Assembly (NCBI GenBank): GCA_964036155.1
Contig: OZ038422.1
Location: 65,557,201 to 65,621,200, forward strand
Reading direction: 5' to 3'
Length of the DNA stretch: 64,000 nucleotides
Source of the DNA: Diploscapter coronatus
Taxonomy: Eukaryota; Nematoda; Chromadorea; Rhabditida; Rhabditidae
The first letter of the stretch is position 1, and the number at the start of each line of letters is the position of its first letter. Below, one piece after another: positions 45,951 to 59,100 of the stretch. Below the pieces are notes generated by a model. The model was not told the origin of the DNA. It saw nothing but the letters and a program-made list of their open reading frames with translations, and made no database searches. Made by a program: the position numbers and the translations under genes.

Positions 45951-48900
45951 TGAAGAAAGGGTTCAAGCAAGCAGAAAAAGGCAAGAAAAAAGATTGAGAG
46001 TTAAAAATAGGTTTTTTGGAAGGTTTGTCCAGTTATTGATCGAATTTGGAAAGTCCACTCAATTTTTGGTGAAATAGTGTTGATAACGAAAGAAAATGAA
46101 TGGCATTTTCAAATTGTTGCTGAGTAAATTTTTTCTAGAAGATCTTGGATGAAAGATTCAGGAAGGCTAAAAGTCGAAAGAAGCCGAACATAAGACTTTT
46201 GATAAGTTAATCTGCTTTTGGATGAACTAATGTTGTTAAGGAAAAAATAGGTAAATTTTCCTAGAAGCCGCTGAGAAGGGGTTCAGGCAGGCAGAAAACG
46301 AGAGGAAAAGACCGAGAGCGAAAAGAGCGAGTGTTCTCGGTGACTCATCCTCGCTTGAAGAAGCTTTGAAGCTGCCTTTAGGAAGACGGAAGTAGGGACA
46401 AGAAAAAGGAAGAGCACAGACAGTCAGAAAGAAAAAAAATCGAGATAATTGAATAGAAAGTAAAGAATAAAAATACAAAATAAGATAATGATGAAGTGAT
46501 GGAAGGTGAAAGCATGTAGATAATTTATCAAAGCAAAAAATAACATGTGTCATGATTAAGAAAAAAGCGATGAGATTTATTGGATCTAGAGTGGAAATGA
46601 TCAATTTTAGAAAAAAACATTAAAAATAGGATTTTTCAAAAACTAGCTAGATGCAAGACGAATTTGCAAAATATTCTGGCCCCGAATGATAATCCCAATT
46701 CCTGAAAATATCCATCTAAAAATACTAGCCTAATTCCTATAGACCTGCGCATGCAGAGAATCGCATTATTCGCCCTTCCTAACTTTCAAATTTTGAACCG
46801 AAAATAAGATTCCAAAAATATCAATCTTCCTCAATTAATATCCATTGAAATCTTTAGATTTGCAGGCTAATCCTTATTAGAGCTGAAAAATGAATATCCG
46901 TTTTCAAAAGTTCAATTAAAAAATTAAAATGAACGAAGTTTGCATTTTGAAAATTTGAAAATCCAAGTCTGAAACTAAGATGTTATTATTTCGAAACGAG
47001 AATAAGTAACGAAAATTAATTCAGTCTTTTGAGAAAATCTTAAAATAACGCTAATCATTGGAAATTAGTTAGCGCATTTTTCAAAGCACAAAGCATCATT
47101 TGATGAAAAATTCATGCAATCTTTCCAGAACTACGCTTCCCATGAACCATGAATAAATTTTCCGGGAAAAAGTAAAGCTACATCCGAAAATGAATAGTTT
47201 TCGCTGAGCGAGTTCACTACACGCAACGTGTAGAGAAAAGCGTACAACATATAAAAATAGCGTGAAAGCAAAATAAACCGGCCTGGGGTTAATTGACAGC
47301 GTCATTTTCCGGCCGCTTTTCCGCGCTTCCTACGACCCTCGACTCTTATATGGAAACACTCAGCTATAATTGGCCAACTGATTATCGATTAGATCGAAAA
47401 ATCGATGAGTAATTTTCCCCACGTCATTATTTTGTTTACTGCTAAAAATCTCGCGTTTCACTAGAATTATTATTACGAAAAATAAGTAATGAGAGATGAA
47501 TAATAAATTTCACACTTTAAACCGCGTAAACACGTGGAAAGAAATGCGTAACTTGATTAATTCCGCCTTTTCACTTTGATTTAGTTCTCATTCGGAAAGA
47601 GCAAGAGTTTTGCAGAATATCCCGACCAGTATTCAGAATCTATCACTTACTTTAGGATCAGAAATCGGTTTTACCTACAAGACACAAATTGCCAGAATTA
47701 TGCTAGGCTTACTAATAAAATCGACGTCTACCCCGTGTCGATTTTATCGCACAAATGAGTTTCGTTATGCGCGCATTTTTGCGTTGAAATTTCAAAACAG
47801 GGTCGAAAGATGGATATCTCGAGTTTTGTGAAACATTTTTAGATTTATTTTCGACTGAAAAATTCCAATTTCCGGATTAAAGATAGTCAGGAAGTTTATC
47901 AAGAACGTTATTATCTCTAGCGGACAAATTTTTAGGATAATCTGAAAATTCTATCGGCTTGATTTAAGGTACGAAAGGGTCTGCGGAAACGAATGAATGA
48001 CCGAATGAGGGAAGGGATGATAGAAAACGAGGGAAATAGCCTCGAAAAAAGAGAGGACGAGAGAAAAACGCGGAATGGATGCTAAAAGGTGCCGAATAAA
48101 AATCGATAACGATTGAGTGGGTGAGAGAGTGACGGTCTGTACGAGAAATGCAGAGAGGGGAGACGGAAAAGAAAACAGATGGACAGGAAAATAGACTGGA
48201 TTTGTATGGAGAATGGTAGTGGGGTTTTTCGAGCTTCAGATAAAATTCATGAGATTTTCAAAGTTAGAAAAACTTTAGAATAGTGAGAAGTTCATTTTGA
48301 GATTTAGACGGGAATAGAAATGAGAGTTAAGCGATTTTCATGAAACTTCATAAAGTTTCTCGAAAGAAAAAAGACAGCTTGTGAGGATTGAAGTGGAGTG
48401 TTTATGACTTCATTTAAACACCATGAAGTTTTAAAGGACTAAACACTTCAATATCTTGAATGGAGCGCAAAGATATTTTGTCAAGATCTAGAGAATTAGG
48501 TGATCTTCATGAAGATTCGTTCATTCGAAAATGAATGTTTCACTACATGATAGAGCATAGAGATCTAAAGTCATGTACTTTACAGCATCGACTTTCTGAG
48601 ATAAGGAATCCCTATAAAGAGCATGAAGAAATCTGGAGACGATCTAGTATAGGGGGAAAAGGCAAATAAATAAAGCGAAACGAAGAAGACACCTTCAAAA
48701 AGGCAGAAACCCCCTCAAGGCTAGAAGAAAGAAATTCCGAGCTTTCTATTTTTCTTCTCTCAAAAATATCTCACTACTTTCCCATCCATTTGATTTCTTT
48801 TTCTTCCAAAACCGTCAAACTATTTTCAAATCTGTATCTCTTCCTCTCTCGTGAAATCTTGCATTCTGACTTTCTTGCTATCTTTTTCTCTTCTAAAATC

Positions 48901-50894
48901 CTATTCTATTTTCCGACAGATTTTTCTGTCTTTTAGTTTCAAAAATCTGTACTATTTCTTTCTGTATGACTTATTTTCCCTCCTAATTTATCCCTACTAT
49001 TTTTCAGCTTCTCTAAACTCTCTCAAATCCTAATAGTTCCTTCCCTACGATTCCACTCGATTCATCGCCCCAACGGTGAGATTCGCGCAGAGTCAGCGAC
49101 GTTGACCTCGACATCGCAAATCTCGCAAAAAATCAAAGTCATTCGAATTTCGAAGCGCACGCATTTTTCCCCCATTCGGCCATTCACTTCCCCCAATTCT
49201 CATAGAAATTTGTCAAGAAAATCCGTGCGCTGTTTTTCTTCCCTTCAAAACATTTTTGACCTTTCAACAATTTTCAAAAATACTTGCTGCAGTTTTTTGA
49301 AAATTCACTTAGAAAGAATTATTTATAGCTCTGATAAACTTCAGAATAGCCACAAGAGTTATAAGGTAAATTAGTGGTAGTGTATAATATGTTCAAAAGC
49401 TCAATTAAAACCGCGACTCAAATTGATTACCAACATTTGTGAAACACGTATCTTTCGTACGTGAACAAATTAATCTCCTTTCTCTCATGAATATGAAAGC
49501 ATATGTGTAAGTTCTGAATATTGAACGCTCGAAATAACCAAAAAGAGTCAGGCACCGAAAATTCTCCTATACTTGGTCATTGATACAGTTAGAGACACAG
49601 CGCTAGTACAAATATCGATGACGAAATGGAAAATAATTGATTTCAGACTGGTTTGAATATTTTTGGATGAAAATTTGATTTTTTACAGATCATTTTTGGA
49701 CGACATTTTCACGAATGAGAACTATTTTAAAAGTGCATTTTCTAAAGTTAAAGAATGAAATGACGGGAAATCTATGAAGTAAAAAGGAGAAAATATATCG
49801 AAAATCAGTCTTTTTTTAACAATATTTCTTTGCGAATTTTCATGCTCATTTTTAAATGCCCATCTTTATAAAAAATAATCTTTCAAGTTCAAGAAAAACT
49901 TGAAGAATATAAATCAATCGAGTTGATTCAAGAAAATGTTGAAGCAAATAGTTTCTGATCAATATTTTTACGACATTTCACTTCCAAGAAAACCTTAAAA
50001 GTCATATTTGATAATGCTCTCGTGTGCATGTAATAAAGAAGGAATCCGCGGAAAAATTGAAAAGCATCAATACGAAATAGCATTAGAAATGGGAGATCGG
50101 AAAAAAGGAGAATAAAAAGCCGAAAATGGCGATAAGGTACTGTGCAAATAAGGACGTGTGATTGCAGATCGCGAAGGGGAGTCATCATCTTTTCTCCTTC
50201 GATTTCCCGAGGGTCTTGCAAAATAACTCACCCTCGGGAAGTCAGCAGATAAAGATAAGTTAGAAGGAATAATGATAGAGTTGCAAAATTAGACTGTTGA
50301 TATTTGAAAAGCAACATGATGACTTATGATTATTTTAGTATAGTTTGAAAGTGTTTAGAAACGACGTGGATTCAACTAAACGTAATGGAGAGAAATTGTT
50401 TGGTCGATTGCTGTTGGATATATGCGAACTAATTGACTAATTGAGGAAAATCGTCCTCCGGCTAATTAAATCTATTTTGAACATACAAAGAGCGATCATA
50501 GCCCTGAACTAGAGCTCATCAAGTTTTCGAATTTCGATAAAACAGTTTATTTTAGTGCTTTTCATATTTTTAGAATTTTAAAAATAAGTAATGCCGAACG
50601 ATACTTGAAAGCTAAAATATCAAATGTATCATGGTGAATCGAGAGAAAATTGCTTTGTATCTCTAAAACGTACTCGTTCTTTTCCTGTGAATAAGTAAAG
50701 TGTAAGGAATGTCTTTTCATGAAGTTGAACTAGACTAAATATAAATTATGCGAAAGAGGAACAAGATCTAATTTCTACTGAGGAAAAGGTTAGCTTTTCA
50801 AAAATAAAATATTTTTTTAGGAAAAGTCGTTTTAAAAATAGATAGACCAGATAGAAAGTTAAGAAAAAATCTTGAAGGATAAATATCGTAGTTT

Positions 50895-51145
50895 AAAGGT
50901 CCGTTCATACTTTCGACATCGTGTCAGTGTCAAAATGAAGAAGTAGCGTGAAAAGAAAGAGAACGAAAAGATAGCGTCGATACGAATGTTAAATTTATAC
51001 GGATCGTGCCAAAATTTAATTTCTTGACCTTTGGCCACTTTGCAAAATGCATTGTGCATAATTGTCTTCTGTTATCTCTCATTTATGTTAGTTATTTTTT
51101 GATATTTGACATTGACACGATGTCGAAAGTATGAACGCACTCTAA
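50895..51145. mobile_element. Inverted-repeat MITE, about 245 bp
   Basis: Ends of about 35 bp match in inverted orientation: gttcatactttcgacatcgt (about 50902-50921) and acgatgtcgaaagtatgaac (about 51117-51136), extending into gtcagtgtcaaa / tttgacattgac. There is no coding capacity. It sits about 90 bp downstream of the nicotinate phosphoribosyltransferase stop codon and so may lie in its 3' UTR. Confidence 0.85.
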
Positions 51146-51237
51146 AGAAGCAGAGATGATAACTTGTAAAAATTTTCATCCTATTTTCTGGAAAATAGAA
51201 TGAGAAAGCGAGTGGGAACTAACAAGGGCCGAAAAAA

Positions 51238-54200
51238 CTAATCCAATTGTCCGATAGGGGCATTTCTGAGCCAGATAGAGTGCAGGAAATTGTAGAGTTT
51301 CTCAGATACGGACACTTTGTATGGAGTCGGATTCAGATATCGCTTATGATCGTTCCTCAAAGACTTAATCGACGAATTCACGTGCTCCTGGAAATTCATT
51401 TTCCATGAGATTTTAGAATTTTCCCCCCTGAGTTAGCCAATAGCCTAGATCTTTATCGTATCGCCAAATTTATCCGATAAACATGAAGCCTATTCTAGGA
51501 AAATACTGAAATGAAGACAAAATCTCATGCTATTGGATAATAAGATTTTTTTTTTAAATTGAGGCATGGCGGTATTTCGTATTGCTCCTTTCAACTCGCT
51601 TACATTATCTAACAATCTTGAAACACTTTAACAAATGCATAAACTGTATGAAATAATATGCAATAAAAGCATTTTTACTAGAATTTATATCATTAGTGAT
51701 TTTGCTTTTCTAGACTATTGTTCTCCATTCAAGTTCAAGGTTATTATCGAGGGAACTTTGAAAACCTACCTTAACAATGCTGAGGTTTGGAATGTCCTGT
51801 TGGATTGCGCCTTCGTTCCAATACGTCAGTTGGAGTTGTTCCACACGGCTCGCAACAACAAGGGCTCTTTTGGATTCCTAAAGCTAATATTTCAAAAAAT
51901 AAGACTATGTTTCAAAATTTATATAAATTGTCTCAGTTGAGCGCAAAAGTCGATTAACAGCATTCACAGAACATCTTGCACAATAAAAATAAGAAATAAC
52001 TCTAAAGTTCAAAACTTTCAGTTAATGCATAAAATATGCTCCAAATATATGATAAAAAAATCTCAAAATTTGGAAAAGCACTGCGTATGCCGTAAGCCAT
52101 AGATACCGAAAATAACCCTTTAAAAATATTCTTATCGAAAAGTTTCATTTTTCCACCTCAAAAGGATGCCTGCAGAGGATTTGTTCATTCGGTTTAGGTT
52201 CAGGTTCATCTTCTAGAGTCATCAAATCCAGAATCGCGTAGCCGGCCTTTCCATAGATGCGGTAGCATTTCTTTCTGAAATAGGAAAAATCAATAAGTTA
52301 AAAAAGCGAAAATTAAACATGACTGATATGAGACTTTTTTCCAAAAATTAAAATTAAAGGAGATACGAATTCAAAAAGCAGTTCATCTGAGAAAGTTATC
52401 GTTCTAAAAAGTATCCTATTTACCTTCCTGGAATCGTGATCTTCGAGACCTCTTGACTCAATTTGATCTTCGGGTCACCAGACAAAACTACCAACTAAAA
52501 TCTATTTCTATTGATTTTTTCAAATTTTACAAACCTTATAAACGCACCCCAATGCGGGTTGCTTTTGGCAGGTCACCAGGTGCGTGCCGACTCCGAAGAC
52601 GTTGATAGAGTGCTTAAAGATTGAAAGATAAAAAATGTATCAAGACAAGCTTGTCTATAAATTTATCCTTCCAAAAACTAATGGACAATAAATTATCAAA
52701 ACACAAATCATCAAAATAAACTTTTTTAGAGAAGTGATCATTTTAATTTTTGAATCAGTGAAAAATACCAAATCGTTTCTTAAAATAACGTTTTCAACGA
52801 CTACTTCCTAAAAACGTCTGGCAAAAATAGTAGGATGGTAAAGTTTTCTTTAGAAGATTATCATTCAAAAATTAGCATACATACCCCTTGCTCATTCAAC
52901 GACATGATGGTCTCTTCGTTGATGTCGTTCGAAGCCACGATCGACATAGTTCGCAGCCAGTCCAAGGAGGAGTCGCTAAAAATTATCTTTTTCAGTTTTA
53001 CGTGTTCTCGATAAGTTTCATAAAATGAGTTTGAATTTTAACGCAGAGAAACCTTCATTGTGTTATTCGTTGAACAGTGATTGCTATCATAAAATTGTCA
53101 TAAAATAAAAGAGCTAATGAAAATATTTCTGAAAATGTTTCAAGAAATACATCTGAATGCAAAGGAAGTTACGTTACATTGCATCATGGATCGAGTTAAT
53201 TAGCAAAAAAATAAAAAAAAAAAGGAATATCTACTCGAAAATTTTCTAGGTTTTACAAATTTTACTTCAAAAGCATCAAAATTCATCAATATTTTTCATT
53301 GGTCGTTAGAAAGGGGGAAAAGTTAAAGCCTACATTTTAGCGATCTGTTCGAATTTCGCCCTGAGCTCGTTTGACAGATAGCTCAAATCGCCCGAATCGA
53401 TTCTGCATCCGAGTGCTCTGTAGCCGCAGTCATTCAGGGCTAAAGTCACTGCGATGAAATTGATCGCACCACTTCTGAAATCGAGGACTTTACTTTTCAA
53501 AAATTGCATGACTAAAATATGCTTTAGAGACACTAATGCCGAATATTTCAAAGCATTTAATAGTTTTGTAGTTTTTATCCCACATGAGGACGGACTTGCA
53601 AGTGTTTCGAACCGCACTATTCCTTATTTGATGAATCATCCCACCCAGTTTTAACTACTATTTCTCATCATATGCTTAGAGACGATGAGGAATCTTTGCA
53701 GTTGTTTTCTTGCAAGTCTACATGAGAGATAATTATGCAAAATTAATCTACTTTTTAAACCAACCTCAACACATCGTACGTGTCAATAAGTGCCAAGAAT
53801 CCTGTCGGGAAGGCGATTGCGTACGCGACAAATGCAGCTAATTCGCCGTCGATCACTTCGGATACCGAAACGCCCCAGTGAATCTGAAAAAATGTTATTT
53901 TTTCCGAAAGTTAGCAAATTCGGTTTTTTTCAAAGAAAACTTGAAAATATCATTTTCTGCTGCATTTTAGATAAGAATCTTCTAACAAGATTTAGAATAT
54001 CTCAATTTTTAAGCTCTAAAAATCCTTACCTTCTCCATAATCCAATCCCTTTTCTTCGAGCTCAGTTCGTACAGATCCACCGATTTTGAGCCGTCTTTCA
54101 TTTTTAGATCACGGATTTTCAGCTGAAAAGTAATCGTAATATTCAAAATGTGACAAAAATATAGTAAATTTGAAAAAAAAAACGTGAAAAAATTCACCTC

Positions 54201-56142
54201 ATCTTCTGAGGAAAACGAGCAAATGAAGCTGTGCGCTTGGGTACCCTTCACGGGAATACCGTATAGTTTGCCAGCCAGGACGTTGCTCGTTCCGTCAAAG
54301 CCTGAAATGGCAAGGTTTTAAAAATTAAATAAGCATGTTTCAAAGAAGCTATAAATGAGCAAGTCCCATTAGAATTTATGGTAGTAGTGCGTGCGAAGCT
54401 TCGTTTTGTACAGATAAAATTCAATCCTCAACCGTGTTTTTATACAATTTTTCTGGTTGATCAAAGTAAACTTCGAAAAGGGTAAAATTTTCAAACCTCC
54501 AATGTAGCAATACTTGCTCGCTGTCAAACCACCGTTGGGTCCCTAAAATGCCAAATTTTAACCTTTATTTTCCGCATTCAAAAATCTAGAATCACAGTAA
54601 TCTTCTATTTTTTTCTCATCTCTCTGATCAAATAAGTGCTTAATTCAATAAAAAAAAGAGTGAAATTACCCTACCTGTGCTCGTCTGAGTCCGAACTCGA
54701 GCAATTGTATGCTCTTTCCAGCTGCTTGTCTGAATCTGGCCGCGTTTGTGGCGACGAGACTGGCGTAGTTGACGAGGTTGAGCAGGGAGGTCTCCAGCAG
54801 CTGGCAGATCGCCAGGGGGCCGATCACAGTCATCAGGGGACATTTCGGGAACACCACGGAGCCTGAAAAAGATTCTTTGTTTAGAAGCGAATTGTCTTTA
54901 AGTAAATACTGAAAATAAGTTTCGGGAAGAGTAGATATTCGATACGGCTTAGCTCATAGCCTGCGGACTTTTATGCCCACGAACTGTGAACTAAGCTATT
55001 CGATACTTGAAATGATAGATAATTAGTTCCTATATCTGATCACTATAAATAAATAAAGATTTTTTTTCGCTAAATGAGCCGATATCGAAAATAATGGAAA
55101 ATATTCATGAACTTTAGAAACAACTTTCAAAGGTAGTTAATATTTTGGATCAAACGATACCAAGAGTGGTGAGCAAATTCTTTTGATCGCTATAAGCAAG
55201 AAAATAGTTTAATTCGGTTGATATCAGAAGTGAATTGAAAATGAGCATGACAGTTTGTCCAAATGTAAAAATCCTCGAAACTTGCCCTCTCTAATCGCGT
55301 TGATTCGAATTTTCTTGCAGTCGAGCGTCGCCAAGTATGCAAAAAATCCGGGGTCCGTTTCTTCGGGCAGAATTTTCTGCAGGAAATCGATGTCTGAAAT
55401 TTTTAAAATAATAATTACCTTGAAAAATGAATATTTGCAGAAAAATAAACTTGACACTAGGGAAAGTGAGCAATCGAAATAGCACAAAATGTGAAGTCTC
55501 TTCTATTTTTACAACAAAAAAGTATAAAAATTCAATTTTTTTTAATCTCACCACTCTTGCTGAATTTGAAATGCTCGACGAATCTGAGACAATCCTCGAG
55601 ACCCGCGAACACGGTAAATTCGCCCTGAAAAGTGAAAGTTATTTATTATCCCGGAGAATTTTTAACTTGAAATGGATTTTTCCTGAAGAACAAGTCGAAC
55701 ACAGCGGGCTCGTCGTGAGTGCCTGCGCGCCAGTACGCGTAGGACATCGTGATCTGAAAATTCTATCATTTTCTAAAACTCTAGAAGCTAAAGTGAGTTG
55801 TAAGATTTCATGAAATGCATAAGCAAAAGAACTTCTAATATTTTTGTCAGAAAAAATTTAGTCTCTTATAAGGTTCAAAAATTCATGAAATTGTCATTTA
55901 GAAGAGTTGATTTTGTACTTCAGAAACACAAATTTCATCTAATCTTCGAGTATCATAAGTTTAGTCAATTCATTTTAAAAATTTCTAAAAATAACGTGGT
56001 TCAAAATTTCTCAAATAGAGATGCTTGAGTTAAAATTGGCAATTTTGTTGAGCCCGCCATTAACAAAACTTCAAATATTATAAATTGCAACCTGATAAAG
56101 ATCAGTTAGCAACGGTTGCACGAGTGAATCCTGGCCGTTCAT
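51238..56142 (-). CDS. NAPRT: Nicotinate phosphoribosyltransferase
   Basis: Sixteen minus-strand coding exons: 56092-56142, 55667-55753, 55552-55624, 55286-55393, 54675-54862, 54497-54542, 54198-54301, 54030-54122, 53765-53883, 53334-53474, 52885-52975, 52535-52612, 52424-52494, 52157-52274, 51770-51877 and 51238-51387. They sum to 1626 nt, 541 aa, close to the usual length of animal NAPRT. The enzyme converts nicotinate, PRPP and ATP to nicotinate mononucleotide in the Preiss-Handler route to NAD. Family motifs: [19 protein letters not shown] at the N-terminus, [69 protein letters not shown] with [40 protein letters not shown] and [10 protein letters not shown]. The intron after exon 4 uses a GC donor (GCAAGT). 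The first exon begins at an acceptor (56180), with ATG at 56142, fitting trans-splicing. A possible upstream exon is listed separately. Confidence 0.96.
53593..53718. repeat. Dispersed repeat, copy 2
   Basis: Perfect 10-bp inverted ends (gacttgcaag / cttgcaagtc) bound a core homologous to 40051-40202. It lies in the ninth intron of the nicotinate phosphoribosyltransferase gene. The outer inverted ends seen around copy 1 are not present here, so this may be a shorter or derived version. Confidence 0.72.
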
Positions 56143-56180
56143 GTGGAGACCGTTCTTGGGCTGAGTGCCGTTCAGGTATT

Positions 56181-59100
56181 CTGAAAATCAATATCCTAAA
56201 AATGAATTTAGTTTTCAGCTAAGCTATGACTTTTTAATACTAATCACTGAAATAATTCAGAATTAGCGAATATGCTTCAAAATGGGCTAAACATGCAGAG
56301 TAGGAAGTCAGTTTGGCGCGCCAATCATCATCCAATGCTGTTTTATGATCGTCGAATTTTGGTAAATGATAATATTTGAGTCGTAAAATTCGTTCTGATG
56401 CTGATTTGAATAAGAAAATTCCATAAGCCAATCACGATTCTCAAAACTATCACTTCAGTTTGAAAAAAATCAATTTCTGCTCTCCAAAAGCATTGAAAGG
56501 CTCGACACGATAAAATCACATAAGGCGTCTAACTTCAACCCTTTTACCTGATTTCAGAATAAAAGCCATAGTTAGCACTGAATATCAAAGTTTTAGTTCC
56601 ATAAACTGTTTTTTCGCTAAGATTTTAGAAGCTCTGAATTTTAGTGATATCGACAACTCTCAAAATCTCCGCCTTTAGATATGACCCTGAAACTTGTCTA
56701 TGCGATGAAAACGATTTCGGAATGCAAAACAATCGAGAAATCTCGCAATATCGCGATATAAATGACCAAAGATGATCGAATGAAGATGAAAAAACCAACG
56801 TTTATCACTGAATGATAAAGGATAGATGCTCAAAAATGGCTAAAATAGTTTTGAAATGCACATTTTATCAAGACATTTTGTTTTGATCAATCTCTAAAAT
56901 TCGATTCTTTAGTTCAATTATAGAGGATAGAAAATAAAAAGACCTTGAACAATACCTGAATTTTCAAAATATGCTATGTATACTTTAGAGAACGCTTAGA
57001 TTATTAAGAAATTCGATCGTTTGATAGTCTGGCTGAACTATGTAGCAAAGAATACCCCCAAAAACTGGTTGAAATTCAAAAATCGTTATCTCCAGCGATT
57101 TGCAATAAATCTTCCTCCCACTCGACATCAAAATGCATTCACCGCTCACTTGCAGACATATTTCCCTGTATCTCTGGTCTCTAGTTTTAAAAATCGATAT
57201 CTATAATTCCGTCCACTATTTTATTCCATTATTAAAGATTATTCACTATCGTACAAAATTATTTTTAAAAATGGTAATGAAAAACGGTAAAAAATTTTTA
57301 AACTCTTCAAAATTTCTCGAGTTCAAAAATGGTTCAAAGGTCTCTCGCTTTGAGTTTATCACGTGAAAAATTGAATGAATAACTTCGACCGCTCCCCGAA
57401 AATGATTGATACCACTTCAAGGCTAAAATTTTGTTAAAAATTTTGACAAGAATGCAATAAATAGCCTAAAATTTGTCGAGCAATTTATTGTTTATATAGT
57501 TGGTAAAAGGGCCACTCCACGTTTAGATGAATTTTTTCGTAATACGCGTAATCGTGCCAAATTGAAAGCCGGTTGAAAATCACGAATTTTGGCAAAAAAG
57601 TGAGAAGTTCGCGAGAACAGAACTATGATGCGAACGAAGACTAAAAAGAAGGCAAGGCGCTAGATCATTTGGCCACAAAGTACGCCCAAAATATACTTAT
57701 CAATAAGACGAAAGAGCCAGAGATTTCGAGCAAAAACGTTGTAACAATGGGAAAAATTCACGCATTTTTAACGAATGTTCCGATTCTCTCGCCTCGTTTT
57801 TGAAACATCAAATGCGATCGATAAAAATCTTGCAAACACAAAAATTTCATTGAAGATTTTGGAGAAAAGAAATTGGATGAGAGAATTTTTTAAAAGTGAG
57901 AAAAGTAGCAACGTTTTAGAGATTTTTATAGGAAAAATAAAATTTAGGCCAAAAATTGAAGCTTCAGTTTTCTAAAACAGTTTTTAAGAAGAAAGGAAAA
58001 AGTTTAACTTTCGGTTTTTTCATTAAAAAATTCAATTTCTGCAAAGATTCTGAACCTTCAACTTTTCTCCTTCCTCTCACCAAACCATAATAGACTGACT
58101 ATAGTCTGTATCACCCGATTGTCAATGGTCATTCCGTATCTAAATCCCACCAGAATATCGATCGTCTTTTGCCTTCAAACTCTCGACGTTCCTTCCAATT
58201 CTAATTCCTTATTTTCATCACCCCGAGAATATAAAGCGATTATTATTCGCTCCATCATTATCAAACCAAACCGACTTTGGCAACCGAACCGCGAAAATTC
58301 GTCATAAAATTTTTCTATGATAAGGGATAGAGCAAGAAAACAGGCTGGACTACTTTCCTCAGGATACGTTTATCAAAATCTTTCTATCTGTAATAAAGAA
58401 TAACCTTGAAAATCGGATTGTATATTTTTAATGATAAACTCATAAAAGTTCTCTCCTTATTGGTGAAGTATAGCTCGAAAATATCGGCTGAATACTTTTT
58501 CCAAATGAAAATCTACTCCAATCAAAATAACAACCTCATTATCATTATCGTTATTTTTCCATTCTCATGTCTCGAGTTTCGATTAAAAAATTCAGTCCTT
58601 TATTCGAAGTGTTCAATTGTTCAGTATGAAAGATCAAAATTTCAAGATTTGTGATAGGTAATTCAATTATGTACCACCCATATAGCTAGAGAATTTCGGG
58701 TCGGAAAAAGGAAATGATAACTATCGCCTGCAGCGAGTACATTTTTGAACTACGTACCCAAGTCATAGAGTATCCTTTCTTCTTTTTATCAATAAACTGC
58801 AAAAGTCATTTGATAAGTTTTAGGCAAGGGATAATAGTAAAGTAACTTTTCATAGAGATTGTTCGAGGAAAAGAGGATTGCATTCAAAGTATGTTTCAAT
58901 ATTTCCATATTTGTAATTACTAACTTTCCAAGTGATGCAAAGACGAGCGACTTATCATAAGATAAAAAAAAATTAATCTTATCCCCCAAAAGTTGCGCTC
59001 ATAGAAATATAAAAATTTCATTTTCGCCGTTTCAAGTGCTGCATAAATGAAATGGGCAGCGCACGAAAGTAATTAGGGTTGGCTTAGCTAGTTCAGAATA

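Larger units (their letters stand above)
45637..51237. other. Intergenic, 5.6 kb, no gene seen
   Basis: Contains a (GT)n run at 45931-45950, purine-rich tracts (46250-46440, 47980-48200) and a short diverged repeat (ggttcaagcaagcagaaaa near 45960; ggttcaggcaggcagaaaac near 46277). A GC-richer patch at about 47290-47340 and another at 49040-49200 might be promoter DNA for the phosphatase gene. The MITE at 50895-51145 lies next to the phosphoribosyltransferase 3' end. Open frames here have low-complexity composition. Confidence 0.5.
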
